NCBI RefSeq assembly: GCF_023078355.1 | Contig: NZ_CP095552.1 | Coordinates: forward strand, 806,001-870,000 | Reading direction: 5' to 3' | DNA: 64,000 nt | DNA from: Gordonia hongkongensis | GTDB lineage: Bacteria > Actinomycetota > Actinomycetes > Mycobacteriales > Mycobacteriaceae | The notes under the pieces: generated by a model | The model's database searches: none | What the model was told of the DNA's origin: nothing | What the model saw: the letters and a program-made list of their open reading frames with translations, nothing else | Shown: piece by piece, positions 27,001 through 33,955 of the stretch | Layout of the letters: each line of letters begins with the position of its first letter | Position numbering within the stretch: the stretch's first letter is position 1 | Made by a program: the position numbers and the translations under genes

Positions 27001-27816
27001 CGTGCGGGTCATCTCCGAGACGATCACGCAGCGGTGCTGCCACGCATCGGCGAGGAACGGATGCTCGACGCACTGACTGAAGAAGTCGGCTCGCACGCCG
27101 ACCACGACCACGACGTCGGACGCCAGCTCTTCGACCTCGCGCAGCGTCTCGGCCCGCAGCGGGTCCTCGAGCGAGAAGACGTTCTCGAACTGGTCGATGA
27201 CGATGACCGCGTCCCCGGTCGTCGAGGCCGGCGCATCGGTGGCGCCCGGCACGTCCGGGTCGGCGATGACGAGCCCGCTCGGGGTGATCTCGCCGAGTCG
27301 GGGCGACGACAATCGCCTGTCCCGGGCGAGGCCGGCACGGAGCAGCGATGACTTGCCCGATCCCGAGACCCCGGTGACCACCACCAGTCGCGACGCGGGG
27401 GACAGCGGTGGCGGTCCGGAGCGGGCCGACAGGATCGCATCGACGAGGGTGCTGACGACGTCGTCCCGGCCGAAGTACATCTGACTGTCGGCCGCGGTCA
27501 GGGTGGCGAGGCCGGGGAACGGCCGGGCATGCTGCGGTGCGGGCGGCTCGGCGGTGGGGGTCTCGTCGGGCGTCCGGCGGTCCCACATCTCCCGCCACTG
27601 CGGGATGGTCAGGACGTCGTCGGCCCCGGCGGCGACGGCGCGTGCGGTCAGCCAGACGAGCAGCGGTTCGACGGTCGCGAAGTCGCGGGGGAGATGACGG
27701 CCGTTGCGCCAGTCACTGATCCGCTGCGCCGAGACCCGGGCCCGTGTCGCCGCGGCGCGCAGCGTGGGCCGACCGGCTTGCACGAACAAACGCGTGAGTG
27801 CCTGACCGAAATCCAC
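24043..27816 (-). CDS. HTH-nSTAND NTPase-WD40 double beta-propeller protein
   Basis: The 1257-residue protein has an N-terminal XRE-like HTH (about 15-45, RAAATRARVSAQRISDWRNGR). An nSTAND NTPase follows, with Walker A GVSGSGKSS (149-157) and Walker B VIVIDQFEN (204-212). One transmembrane helix near 508-530 (VGAVSVIVVLAIAASITAAI) is followed by about 14 WD40-type repeats (roughly 590-1230), enough for two seven-bladed propellers. It ends with a Cys-containing DWICAST...DCRRD tail. STAND proteins act as ATP-driven switches; in bacteria many are signalling or antiphage sensors. The trigger and output here are unknown. Confidence 0.88.
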   Translation of the reverse strand: MDFGQALTRLFVQAGRPTLRAAATRARVSAQRISDWRNGRHLPRDFATVEPLLVWLTARAVAAGADDVLTIPQWREMWDRRTPDETPTAEPPAPQHARPFPGLATLTAADSQMYFGRDDVVSTLVDAILSARSGPPPLSPASRLVVVTGVSGSGKSSLLRAGLARDRRLSSPRLGEITPSGLVIADPDVPGATDAPASTTGDAVIVIDQFENVFSLEDPLRAETLREVEELASDVVVVVGVRADFFSQCVEHPFLADAWQHRCVIVSEMTRTQLREVITAPVRLAGGRIETGLADVMITELYEASTGGDRAGRLPLLAHVLQATWARRTGNRMTLSGYRATGGIARAVADTAETAWAAIDPRHRDLARAVLLALVHVGPAGIALRVPLSTATIANRFPPEVATVIDEFAQARLLTVSTDSVMLVHDVVLTAWPRLAEWIADDTDNHLWRQQVDADTAAWLANGRGRSFLYTGSRLEDAKRRRRTLRSDYLHLLSNENDAFLDAAVAMQQRRRITRVGAVSVIVVLAIAASITAAIGFRQAHDLREQRNAAERSALLSHIDSIQYSNPSLAARLLLVAHEVYPDDPTVQSRLRGAATTPLVAPLTGHTGPVYDLSFNRTGTQLASASGDRTVRVWARSGSSDYREVAVLRGFGNYVTSTDFHPTRQLLASSSGDGSVRMWDLTDAPNPRLATTVSPGHGTVYMVRFAADGRTLAASSDDGTITMYAVSPTGAIRETAVLRGHTAAARTLSFSPDGRVLASGGDDRTVRLWTTGESPQPLGGPLTGFPSITHAVAFSPDSRSLAVTGDSPNTQLWDVADPLAPRPLSTSLPNSTAGSWSIAFDGSGAQLASARADGLVRVWNTANPASPILQWALQTTSEQGSVRTFAARFDPSGRQLVSGRSDGTIDVWSLPGRTEPDRGGTITGVDTDDAQRVLATVGADTTLNLWTMSDGLTLRSRTPIQRRVNDHPRVSLNGPGTLAATANNNGGLVELWDITDTAAPRRAAALDVATRYSFPVAFAPSGHLLATGDTDTTVALWDTSVPGSPRRVGAPLRGPTDLIRNVAFSSDGLRLAVTSDDKRVYLYDLTSPGADPVDVITTEAPAAQAVFDGDVLVVASRDLSTWRLPPAGTDAEPELIDREEDMFASTVSVAPNRLTVGTATHELISFALDDDGRLTDPQPVGTLLATTDTTTTWQLPARLPTDERIISGGDTTGNVYLHTLDLDEARDWICASTAPVTDAQRDAYLPHIDVRADCRRD

Positions 27817-28313
27817 TCAGCTGTCCTTGTGCTCGCCCCGACAGATCGACCGCACCATCATGCGATAGCCGATCCCACCGCGCCACCATCGGCGATCCGA
27901 TGTGGTGACGGCCACACCGCGGACCGCGGATCACCGGACGTGACAAGCGGATCCGGAACCGGTTCTGTCCGGTCCGGATAGTCCGTTAGCGGCTTGATCT
28001 GCGCTTATGTGCCGGTTTCCGGAACGGGGGTGGAGTGGGTCGCGTTCGTGGGGTCTGCTGGTGGGGCGCAACTCGACGGGGGTCGGGAAGCGCACAGGTT
28101 GCGTCGGTCGAAGGACACACCGAAAGTGTCGCGAACACTGCCCGTCGGGGGCTGTGTGTCGTTCGGCCCACACGACCGCGCGGGTGCCGGACACCGGGTC
28201 GACGGGGGTCGGCGGTCTCCGGCACCCGCGTCCCCTCCTCGCCTGCCGGGTCACCCGGGCTGTCGGCTTCGATCACTAAGATCTGTCCATGCGACGACCC
28301 CGGGTGCCCGTCG
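27817..28313. other. 497-bp divergent intergenic region
   Basis: No ORF with a credible start was found; open frames here are shadows. It carries a 12-bp inverted repeat, CGCGGGTGCCGG (28179-28190) with its complement at 28219-28230, and clustered TCCGG sequences around 27950-27985. TAAGAT at 28277-28282 is a plausible -10 for the rightward gene. The long spacer suggests regulated expression of one or both neighbours. Confidence 0.45.
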
Positions 28314-29504
28314 ATGAGCCGCCTGTTGATCTCCGACTCGCAACGCCGCACTCGCCTCATGCGCCGGCAACACCTCGATGTCTCGTCTCGAGCCGCCGAC
28401 TCCGTAGAAGCCGCTGCCACGATGGTCGGTCTGCACGCGACCACACCGTCGACCGTCCACCTCGCCGCATGGGCCCGGGTCGATCCGGAGCTCTCGCGCG
28501 AGTCGGTCGACGCCGCCCTCTACGACGACCGGACGCTCGTCAAGCACCTCGCGATGCGTCGCACGCTGTTCGTCTTCCCGCGGGACATCCTGGCCGAGTC
28601 CGTCGGAGCCCTCGGGCCGCGGATCTCGGCGTCGGAACGTACCAACATGTTGCGCGACCTCCGCCGCAGTCCCGACTTCGACGACCCGGAGGGCTGGATT
28701 CTGACCGCGCGGCAGGCGGTCCTGGCCGAACTCGCCGGTGGTGAGTCGCTGACCTCCACCGAACTGCGCGAGCGTCTGCCCGCACTCGACGGCTACATCA
28801 GCCACGGCGCGGGCACCACGTGGGCGGGACGCGCTCCGATGGGCCCGCGTGTGCTCAACATGCTCGACGCCGAGGGGGCGATCGTCCGCGGACCCAACCG
28901 GCTGCGCTGGCATCTGTCGCGGCCGGCGTGGACATCCATGCCGCTCTGGCTCGGCGAGGACCTGCCGTCGATGAGCGTCCACGACGGGCACTGCGCGCTG
29001 ATCGGACGCTGGCTGCGGACCTACGGACCCGGCACCGAGACGGACCTGGTGTGGTGGCTGGGGTCGACCAAGACCGCGGTCCGCGCGGCCCTCGCCGAAC
29101 TGGAGACCGTCCAGGTCGACCTGGAGGGTGGCGGAGTCGGCCACGTCCTGCCCGACGATCTAGCCGACGACAGGGGGGACGAGCCGGTCGAACCGCAAGC
29201 CGTGCTCCTTCCCGAACTCGACCCGACCACGATGGGCTACAAAGAGCGCGGCTTCTATCTCGGCGGCCACGCGCCGCAGGTCTTCGACTCCGCGGGCAAC
29301 GGTGGCCAGACCGCCTGGTGGGATGGTCGCATCGTCGGTGGCTGGTATCGCCGCGCCGACTCGACGATCGACGTCGTCCCGCTCGAACCGTTGTCAAGGG
29401 AAGCGCGTCGGGCTCTCGATGCCCGGGCCGAGGAACTCGCGGCATGGCTGGGGGACGAACCGCTGAAGACCGGCTACACCGCGCCGTATGCGAAAGGGTT
29501 GTAG
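28314..29504 (+). CDS. winged-helix DNA-binding protein, AlkZ-like (HTH_42)
   Basis: Start ATG 28314 (MSRLLISDSQ) gives 396 residues of the HTH_42/DUF1006 family. The AlkZ member of this family is a DNA glycosylase that unhooks interstrand cross-links through a catalytic Gln-x-Gln. Here the family segment VGLHATTPSTVHLAAWAR replaces the usual QAQ-type motif with HAT, so glycosylase activity is uncertain. Other typical segments are KHLAMRRTLFVFP and LPELDPTTMGYKER. It is upstream of the arsenic cluster but separately promoted. Confidence 0.8.
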   Translation: MSRLLISDSQRRTRLMRRQHLDVSSRAADSVEAAATMVGLHATTPSTVHLAAWARVDPELSRESVDAALYDDRTLVKHLAMRRTLFVFPRDILAESVGALGPRISASERTNMLRDLRRSPDFDDPEGWILTARQAVLAELAGGESLTSTELRERLPALDGYISHGAGTTWAGRAPMGPRVLNMLDAEGAIVRGPNRLRWHLSRPAWTSMPLWLGEDLPSMSVHDGHCALIGRWLRTYGPGTETDLVWWLGSTKTAVRAALAELETVQVDLEGGGVGHVLPDDLADDRGDEPVEPQAVLLPELDPTTMGYKERGFYLGGHAPQVFDSAGNGGQTAWWDGRIVGGWYRRADSTIDVVPLEPLSREARRALDARAEELAAWLGDEPLKTGYTAPYAKGL

Positions 29505-29520
29505 GTCGACGCTTTCGCTT

Positions 29521-29556
29521 GGTTCGACATCTGTCAATATTGATGAATGTCGAACC
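29521..29556. promoter_or_regulatory. ArsR1 operator overlapping the arsR1 start
   Basis: A 36-bp symmetric site: GGTTCGACAT (29521-29530) mirrors ATGTCGAACC (29547-29556), with a central palindrome TCAATATTGA (29534-29543) on the same axis. It covers the start codon at 29547, the usual place for ArsR autorepression. Confidence 0.85.
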
Positions 29557-29909
29557 AGAACCTGCTGGCGACGGTCTCCCGCGGCATGACGACCGACGAG
29601 GCGGAGACCGTCGCTCCGGCGTTGAAGGCACTCGCGGACCCGGTCCGGTTGCGGTTGTTGTCCGAGATCGCCGCGCATCCGGGAGGTGAGGCGTGCGTGT
29701 GTGACATCTCCGGACCGTTCGACCTCTCGCAGCCGACGATCTCGCACCATCTGAGAGTGCTGCGCGAAGCCGATCTGGTGACGAGCGAGCGACGCGCGAC
29801 CTGGGTGTACTACCGCGTGAACACTGGTGCGCTACAAGAACTGTCGGGGCTGCTCGGCTGTCTCGCCACGGTTCTGGGGGAAGCACGTTCGTGTGAGGCC
29901 GGACGATGA
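29547..29909 (+). CDS. arsR: ArsR-family arsenic-responsive repressor (arsR1)
   Basis: The 120-residue winged-helix repressor has the metalloid site CVC (C50, C52) in GEACVCDIS and the recognition helix LSQPTISHHLRVLREADL. Binding of As(III) to the Cys pair should release the operator that overlaps the start codon. The stop overlaps the acr3 ATG (ATGA), making this the first gene of arsR1-acr3-arsC. Confidence 0.92.
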   Translation: MSNQNLLATVSRGMTTDEAETVAPALKALADPVRLRLLSEIAAHPGGEACVCDISGPFDLSQPTISHHLRVLREADLVTSERRATWVYYRVNTGALQELSGLLGCLATVLGEARSCEAGR

Positions 29910-30994
29910 ACGTCACGGAAACCGCCGTCGCGGGCAGGCTGTCGATTCTCGACCGGTTCCTGCCGGTGTGGATCGGCGCCGCGATGGTGGTGGGTCTGCT
30001 GCTGGGCCGCAGTGTTCCCGGAGTGGGCAACGCGCTGGCGGCCGTCGAGCTCGACGGCATCTCGCTGCCGATCGCACTCGGGTTGCTGATCATGATGTAT
30101 CCGGTGCTGGCCAAGGTGCGCTATGACCGGCTCGACTCGGTCACCGCCGACCGTCGCCTGCTGCTCGGGTCGCTGGCATTGAACTGGATCATCGGCCCGG
30201 CGTTGATGTTCGCGCTGGCCTGGCTCTTGCTGCCGGACCTGCCGGAGTACCGGACCGGACTGATCATCGTCGGGCTGGCGCGGTGCATCGCGATGGTCAT
30301 CATATGGAACGACCTGGCGTGCGGTGACCGCGAAGCCGCTGCCGTCCTGGTCGCGCTGAACTCGGTATTCCAGGTGATCATGTTCGCCGTGCTGGGCTGG
30401 TTCTACCTCTCCGTGTTGCCCGGCTGGCTCGGCCTCGAACAGACGACCATCGACGCCTCGCCGTGGCAGATCGCGAAGTCGGTGCTGATCTTCCTCGGCA
30501 TCCCGCTGGTGGCCGGATACCTCACCCGTCGTATCGGAGAGCGCGCCAAGGGCCGCGAGTGGTACGAGTCCGCGTTCCTGCCGCGTCTCGGGCCGTGGGC
30601 CCTCTACGGTTTGTTGTTCACCATCGTCATCCTGTTCGCATTGCAGGGTGAGCAGATCATGTCGCAGCCCTGGGACGTCGCGCGTATCGCTCTGCCGCTA
30701 CTGATCTACTTCGCGGTGATGTGGGGCGGTGGGTTCGTGCTCGGCGCCGCGATGGGTCTGGGGTATGCGCGCACCACCACGCTCGCGTTCACCGCCGCCG
30801 GCAACAACTTCGAACTCGCCATCGCCGTCGCGATCGCCACCTACGGTGCGACCTCCGGCCAAGCGCTCGCCGGGGTCATCGGACCGCTCATCGAAGTGCC
30901 GGTCCTCGTTGCCCTCGTGTACGTGTCCCTGGCACTGCGGAAGCGGTTCTCTGCAACACCCGACTCGACTGGGGAGCCCGCGCGCCATGTCTGA
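29906..30994 (+). CDS. acr3: ACR3-family arsenite efflux permease
   Basis: Acr3 extrudes arsenite across the membrane using the proton gradient. The 362 residues form about ten hydrophobic helices, for example ISLPIALGLLIMMYPVLAKV and LLIYFAVMWGGGFVLGAAMG. The essential membrane-embedded Cys is in GLARCIAMVIIWNDLACGD. C-terminal AAGNNFELAIAVAIATYG is the family signature. It is translationally coupled to arsR1 and overlaps arsC by 8 bp. Often labelled arsB. Confidence 0.95.
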   Translation: MNVTETAVAGRLSILDRFLPVWIGAAMVVGLLLGRSVPGVGNALAAVELDGISLPIALGLLIMMYPVLAKVRYDRLDSVTADRRLLLGSLALNWIIGPALMFALAWLLLPDLPEYRTGLIIVGLARCIAMVIIWNDLACGDREAAAVLVALNSVFQVIMFAVLGWFYLSVLPGWLGLEQTTIDASPWQIAKSVLIFLGIPLVAGYLTRRIGERAKGREWYESAFLPRLGPWALYGLLFTIVILFALQGEQIMSQPWDVARIALPLLIYFAVMWGGGFVLGAAMGLGYARTTTLAFTAAGNNFELAIAVAIATYGATSGQALAGVIGPLIEVPVLVALVYVSLALRKRFSATPDSTGEPARHV

Positions 30995-31397
30995 CCCCCT
31001 CAATGTGCTGTTCGTGTGCGTCAGCAACCGTGGCAAATCCGTGATGGCCGAACGTCTCTCGGTGACGGTCACCGACCGGATCGCGGCGTCGTCCGCCGGA
31101 ACCAACGCGAAGATCGGCGGGCAGGTCAATGACTTGTCCGCGCAGGTGCTCGCCGAGGTCGGCGCCGACGCCGTCGGACATCAGCCGCGGCAGCTGACGG
31201 ATGACCTGATGCGAGCCGCGGATCTGGTCGTGGTGGTCGGCACCGCCGAGGTCACCCCGCCCGACGGGGTGAGTGTCGAGGTGTGGAACACCGACGAACC
31301 CTCCGATCGAGGCATCGACGGCCTCGAACGGATGCGGTTGATCCGCGACGACATCACCACCCGCATCCGCGACCTCGCCGACCGCTTGGAGCAGTGA
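30987..31397 (+). CDS. arsC: arsenate reductase, low-molecular-weight phosphatase type
   Basis: The 136-residue protein has an LMW-phosphatase/ArsC P-loop CVSNRGKS at its N-terminus and the WNTDEPSDRGIDGLERMRLIRDDI segment of actinobacterial arsenate reductases that work with mycothiol/mycoredoxin. The P-loop Arg expected six residues after the Cys (CX5R) is Lys here, with an Arg two residues earlier. I recall Lys variants among actinobacterial members, so activity is not excluded. ATG 30987 overlaps acr3. Converts As(V) to As(III) for export. Confidence 0.82.
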   Translation: MSDPLNVLFVCVSNRGKSVMAERLSVTVTDRIAASSAGTNAKIGGQVNDLSAQVLAEVGADAVGHQPRQLTDDLMRAADLVVVVGTAEVTPPDGVSVEVWNTDEPSDRGIDGLERMRLIRDDITTRIRDLADRLEQ

Positions 31398-31459
31398 GCG
31401 TCTCAGAACGGTGGTGGGTCGGTGGCGTTCCACCCACCGACAAGAACGACGACGCTCGG

Positions 31460-31945
31460 TCAGCAGCAGGCTGTGCGAGCGTCGGCGGGGTCGGTGGCGC
31501 TACCGCCGCAGCACACCGAACCCTCGGCGGATTCGTCGACACCGCTCTCGGCCAACAGCTTCGGGCTGGTTCCGAAGGTGTCGGAATCCGCGAGCACGGT
31601 ATAGATCTCCCACTTTTCGTCGCTCGGACCGGTGACCCACACCTTGTCTTGCGTTGCGAAACAACAGGTGGAGTTGATCTCCTGCTGTGTGAACATGCCT
31701 TCGCCGGACAGTCGGGCGATCTCGGCATGCACCGTCTCGCTCGATTCGACCTCCACTCCGAGATGGTTGATCGTGCCGCCCCGGCCCGGGTTCTCCAGGA
31801 GCACCAGTTTCAGCGGCGGTTCGACGATCGCGAAGTTCGCGTATCCGGGCTTTCGCTTGGCCGGCGGGGTGTCGAACAGCTTGGAGTAGAACTCGATCGC
31901 GGTATCGAGGTCATCGACATTGAGTGCGAGTTGCATGCGGGACAT
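31460..31945 (-). CDS. arsI: ArsI/CadI-type glyoxalase-fold metal/organoarsenical protein
   Basis: The 161-residue VOC-fold protein matches ArsI (C-As lyase) and mycobacterial CadI. Ligand-type residues Gln5, His61 and Glu113 and the vicinal Cys94-Cys95 in EINSTCCFATQDKVWVTG fit the ArsI pattern. The tail adds CC at 145-146 and again at the C-terminus (160-161), suggesting extra metalloid binding. Start ATG 31945 is preferred over the longer frame to 31987, which would run into an operator. It is divergent from arsR2, as cadI (Rv2641) is near Rv2642. Confidence 0.87.
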   Translation of the reverse strand: MSRMQLALNVDDLDTAIEFYSKLFDTPPAKRKPGYANFAIVEPPLKLVLLENPGRGGTINHLGVEVESSETVHAEIARLSGEGMFTQQEINSTCCFATQDKVWVTGPSDEKWEIYTVLADSDTFGTSPKLLAESGVDESAEGSVCCGGSATDPADARTACC

Positions 31946-31969
31946 GAGGGGAACCACCTTCACCTGTGA

Positions 31970-32023
31970 GACATATGTCGAAAACATTGGTTCTTGCAGG
32001 ATGTCACCTTTTCGACATATGTC
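31970..32023. promoter_or_regulatory. paired operators between arsI and arsR2
   Basis: The sequence GACATATGTCGAAAA at 31970-31984 recurs in exact reverse complement at 32009-32023. Each copy contains the palindrome GACATATGTC. The ATGTCGAA half-site also occurs in the arsR1 operator. The pair spans the divergent promoter region, so one regulator can control both genes. Confidence 0.8.
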
Positions 32024-32046
32024 AATGACGAAGGTATGGTCGGCTC

Positions 32047-32409
32047 ATGCCCAAGACCTTGCCGGTGGTCGACATCAGCGCTCCCATCTGCTGTCCGCCG
32101 GTGTCGTCGGCGCCGCTGGACGACGAGGCCGCTCTCGAGATCGCGTTGCGACTCAAGGCACTTGCCGACCCGGTGCGCATCAAGCTCGTGTCGATCCTCC
32201 TCGCCGACAAGGAGGACGGGATCTGCACGTGCGATCTGGCGACGGCCGTCGGACTCGCCGAGGCCACGACGAGCCATCACCTGGGGCAGCTGCGAAAGGC
32301 CGGCATGGTGGCGCCCGAGCGTCGCGGCATGAACGTCTACTACCGTGCCCGGCCAGAATCGCTGGAGGCCGTGCGCAACGTTCTCAGCGCGACCGCCGGC
32401 TGCTGCTGA
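32047..32409 (+). CDS. ArsR/SmtB-family metalloregulator (arsR2)
   Basis: The 120-residue winged-helix protein carries more Cys than arsR1: C15-C16 near the N-terminus, C60 and C62 in GICTCDLA, and a C-terminal C119-C120. The DNA-recognition helix is LAEATTSHHLGQLRKAGMV. The extra Cys pairs suggest a different ligand set or affinity. It is divergent from arsI across about 100 bp holding paired operators. Confidence 0.9.
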   Translation: MPKTLPVVDISAPICCPPVSSAPLDDEAALEIALRLKALADPVRIKLVSILLADKEDGICTCDLATAVGLAEATTSHHLGQLRKAGMVAPERRGMNVYYRARPESLEAVRNVLSATAGCC

Positions 32410-32437
32410 ACGCGGGGGCCCTACGACTGGTCAGGGG

Positions 32438-32677
32438 TCACTCACCGACATGCGGCGGGACGGCGGCGGGGTCGGCCATCACGTCGGTGCCGCCGAGAGC
32501 CTTGTTCGCGCGGCGTTCCACCAGCAGCGGCACGAAGTCGCGGACTTCGGTCCCGCTGAAGTGCTCGTAGGCCTGCTCGACCGCGGCGGCGACGTCTTCT
32601 GGTCGTCGGTGTGAATAGAGGCCGATCAGCCGGTCCTGTACTTCGCTGATCTGACGAAGTTCGTCATTCGCATCCAT
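32438..32677 (-). CDS. three-helix bundle dimerisation domain protein
   Basis: This 79-residue protein resembles the small actinobacterial family with EDVAAAVEQAYEHFSGTEVRDFVPLLVERRA, often found beside ArsR genes. Three helices are predicted by eye and no catalytic residues are seen. ATG 32677 is chosen over GTG 32683 because TAAATT (reverse strand 32684-32689) lies 6 nt upstream as a leaderless -10. The role is unknown; position suggests a link to the arsenic cluster. Confidence 0.65.
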   Translation of the reverse strand: MDANDELRQISEVQDRLIGLYSHRRPEDVAAAVEQAYEHFSGTEVRDFVPLLVERRANKALGGTDVMADPAAVPPHVGE

Positions 32678-32849
32678 GGACACAATTTAGTTCGAACACG
32701 ACGAAGCGGTCTCTCCTGACGAATGGGTTCACGCACCGTTCATCTCGCCGCTATCGGCGCTCCACCTCGATCGGGGAGTGAGTCGACTGCCCGCAGGGCG
32801 AGACGGGGAGGGTCGGCGGTGAACGATCCGAGAACCTACGATGTCAGCC

Positions 32850-33059
32850 ATGGTTCGTTCCGGCCGTCCCGTCGATCCCGTCGCACAGGCGCAGGCACGC
32901 GTGCTGATGGAGGAGCTCGAACGTGTCGCGGATTCCCTCGTGGACAGGCTGCAGAACGGAACCGGGGGCGAGAAGGCCCTCCGCACGGCGCGTCGGGAAC
33001 TCTACGAAGTCCGCGAGCACGTACGACGCCTCCAGGACAGATACGAACTCTCCGCCTGA
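32850..33059 (+). CDS. small hypothetical helical protein
   Basis: The 69-residue product is highly charged and helical (QARVLMEELERVADSLVDRL, then RRELYEVREHVRRLQDRYEL), probably a coiled-coil dimer. ATG 32850 is preferred to ATG 32841 because TACGAT at 32837-32842 serves as a leaderless -10 with 7-nt spacing and overlaps the earlier ATG. No family recognised. Confidence 0.5.
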   Translation: MVRSGRPVDPVAQAQARVLMEELERVADSLVDRLQNGTGGEKALRTARRELYEVREHVRRLQDRYELSA

Positions 33060-33173
33060 CCGCGCGCCCCGCGTTTCGATGAATTCGAGGGTCGGACCGG
33101 GTCTGACCCGGTGGACTGTACTCACCATCGACATTCACCGAGCGAAAGGCACCGTCATGCGAGAGGAATCGTC

Positions 33174-33860
33174 ATGAGCGCGGCATTCCCACCCGTCGCC
33201 GACCGCGACACCTGGGCGGCGGCGCTGGCCGACCTGCGGCGCCGCGAGAAGGCGGCGACCCGCGAACTCGACGCCATCGCCGCGCAGCGTCGTCGACTCC
33301 CGATGGTCGAGATGGACGACTACGTCCTCACTGGGCCCGCCGGGCCGATCCGTCTGGTCGACATCTTCGACGGACGCTCACAGCTGATCGTCTACAACCA
33401 CATGTGGACCGACGGCGCCCGGTTCCAGTGCCCGGGTTGTACCGGGTTCACCACCCAGTTCTCTCGGCTCGACTACCTCGCCGACTACGACGCGCGGTTC
33501 GTCATCATCACGCACGGGCCGATGGACGAGATCCTGGCCTACAAGCGGCGCGTCGGTAACCGCATGGACTGGTACTCGTCGGGGGGTACGACCTTCTCCG
33601 CCGACGTCGACGCCGCCCCGGGCGAAGGCTTCGCCCTCAACGTCTTCCTCCGCGACGGTGACACCGTGTATCGCACCTGGCACTCGACCGGTCGTGGTAC
33701 CGAACAACTCGGCTTCACCTTCGGACTCCTCGACGTCCTGCCCTACGGACGCCAGGAGGAGTGGCAGGATTCGCCGGACGGCTGGCCGCAGAGCCCGACC
33801 TACTCGCGCTGGCGCGGTTCGGAGGAGATGGCCGCCGCGTACGGTGACCCTGACGCGTGA
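33174..33860 (+). CDS. DUF899 thioredoxin-like protein
   Basis: The 228-residue protein belongs to DUF899, a thioredoxin-fold family. Typical segments are RRLPMVEMDDYVLTGPAG, LIVYNHMWTDGARFQCPGC (CPGC redox-like pair) and the C-terminal LLDVLPYGRQEEWQDSP. No enzyme activity has been established. Start ATG 33174 follows a GAGAGGA ribosome site; the frame upstream to 33111 lacks one. Confidence 0.85.
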   Translation: MSAAFPPVADRDTWAAALADLRRREKAATRELDAIAAQRRRLPMVEMDDYVLTGPAGPIRLVDIFDGRSQLIVYNHMWTDGARFQCPGCTGFTTQFSRLDYLADYDARFVIITHGPMDEILAYKRRVGNRMDWYSSGGTTFSADVDAAPGEGFALNVFLRDGDTVYRTWHSTGRGTEQLGFTFGLLDVLPYGRQEEWQDSPDGWPQSPTYSRWRGSEEMAAAYGDPDA

Positions 33861-33893
33861 CCCACGCCCACGCGCAGAACCCGCTGGTCAGCG

Positions 33894-33933
33894 TTCACAG
33901 GAATCTCCCAGCGTGCCTACAGTGAGGTTCCAG
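33894..33933 (+). promoter_or_regulatory. four direct repeats before phoP (PhoP-box-like)
   Basis: Four 7-mers ending in CAG recur at exactly 11-bp steps: TTCACAG (33894), CTCCCAG (33905), CCTACAG (33916) and GTTCCAG (33927). The mycobacterial PhoP site is two TCACAGC-like heptamers with a 4-bp spacer, i.e. the same period. This suggests autoregulation. Confidence 0.65.
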
Positions 33934-33955
33934 GGCCGGCTGGAACTCTGGTCGT

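Noticed and set aside
27994..28317. 107-codon + strand frame upstream of the AlkZ-like gene
   Set aside because: No ribosome site and random composition; it is treated as part of the divergent intergenic region.
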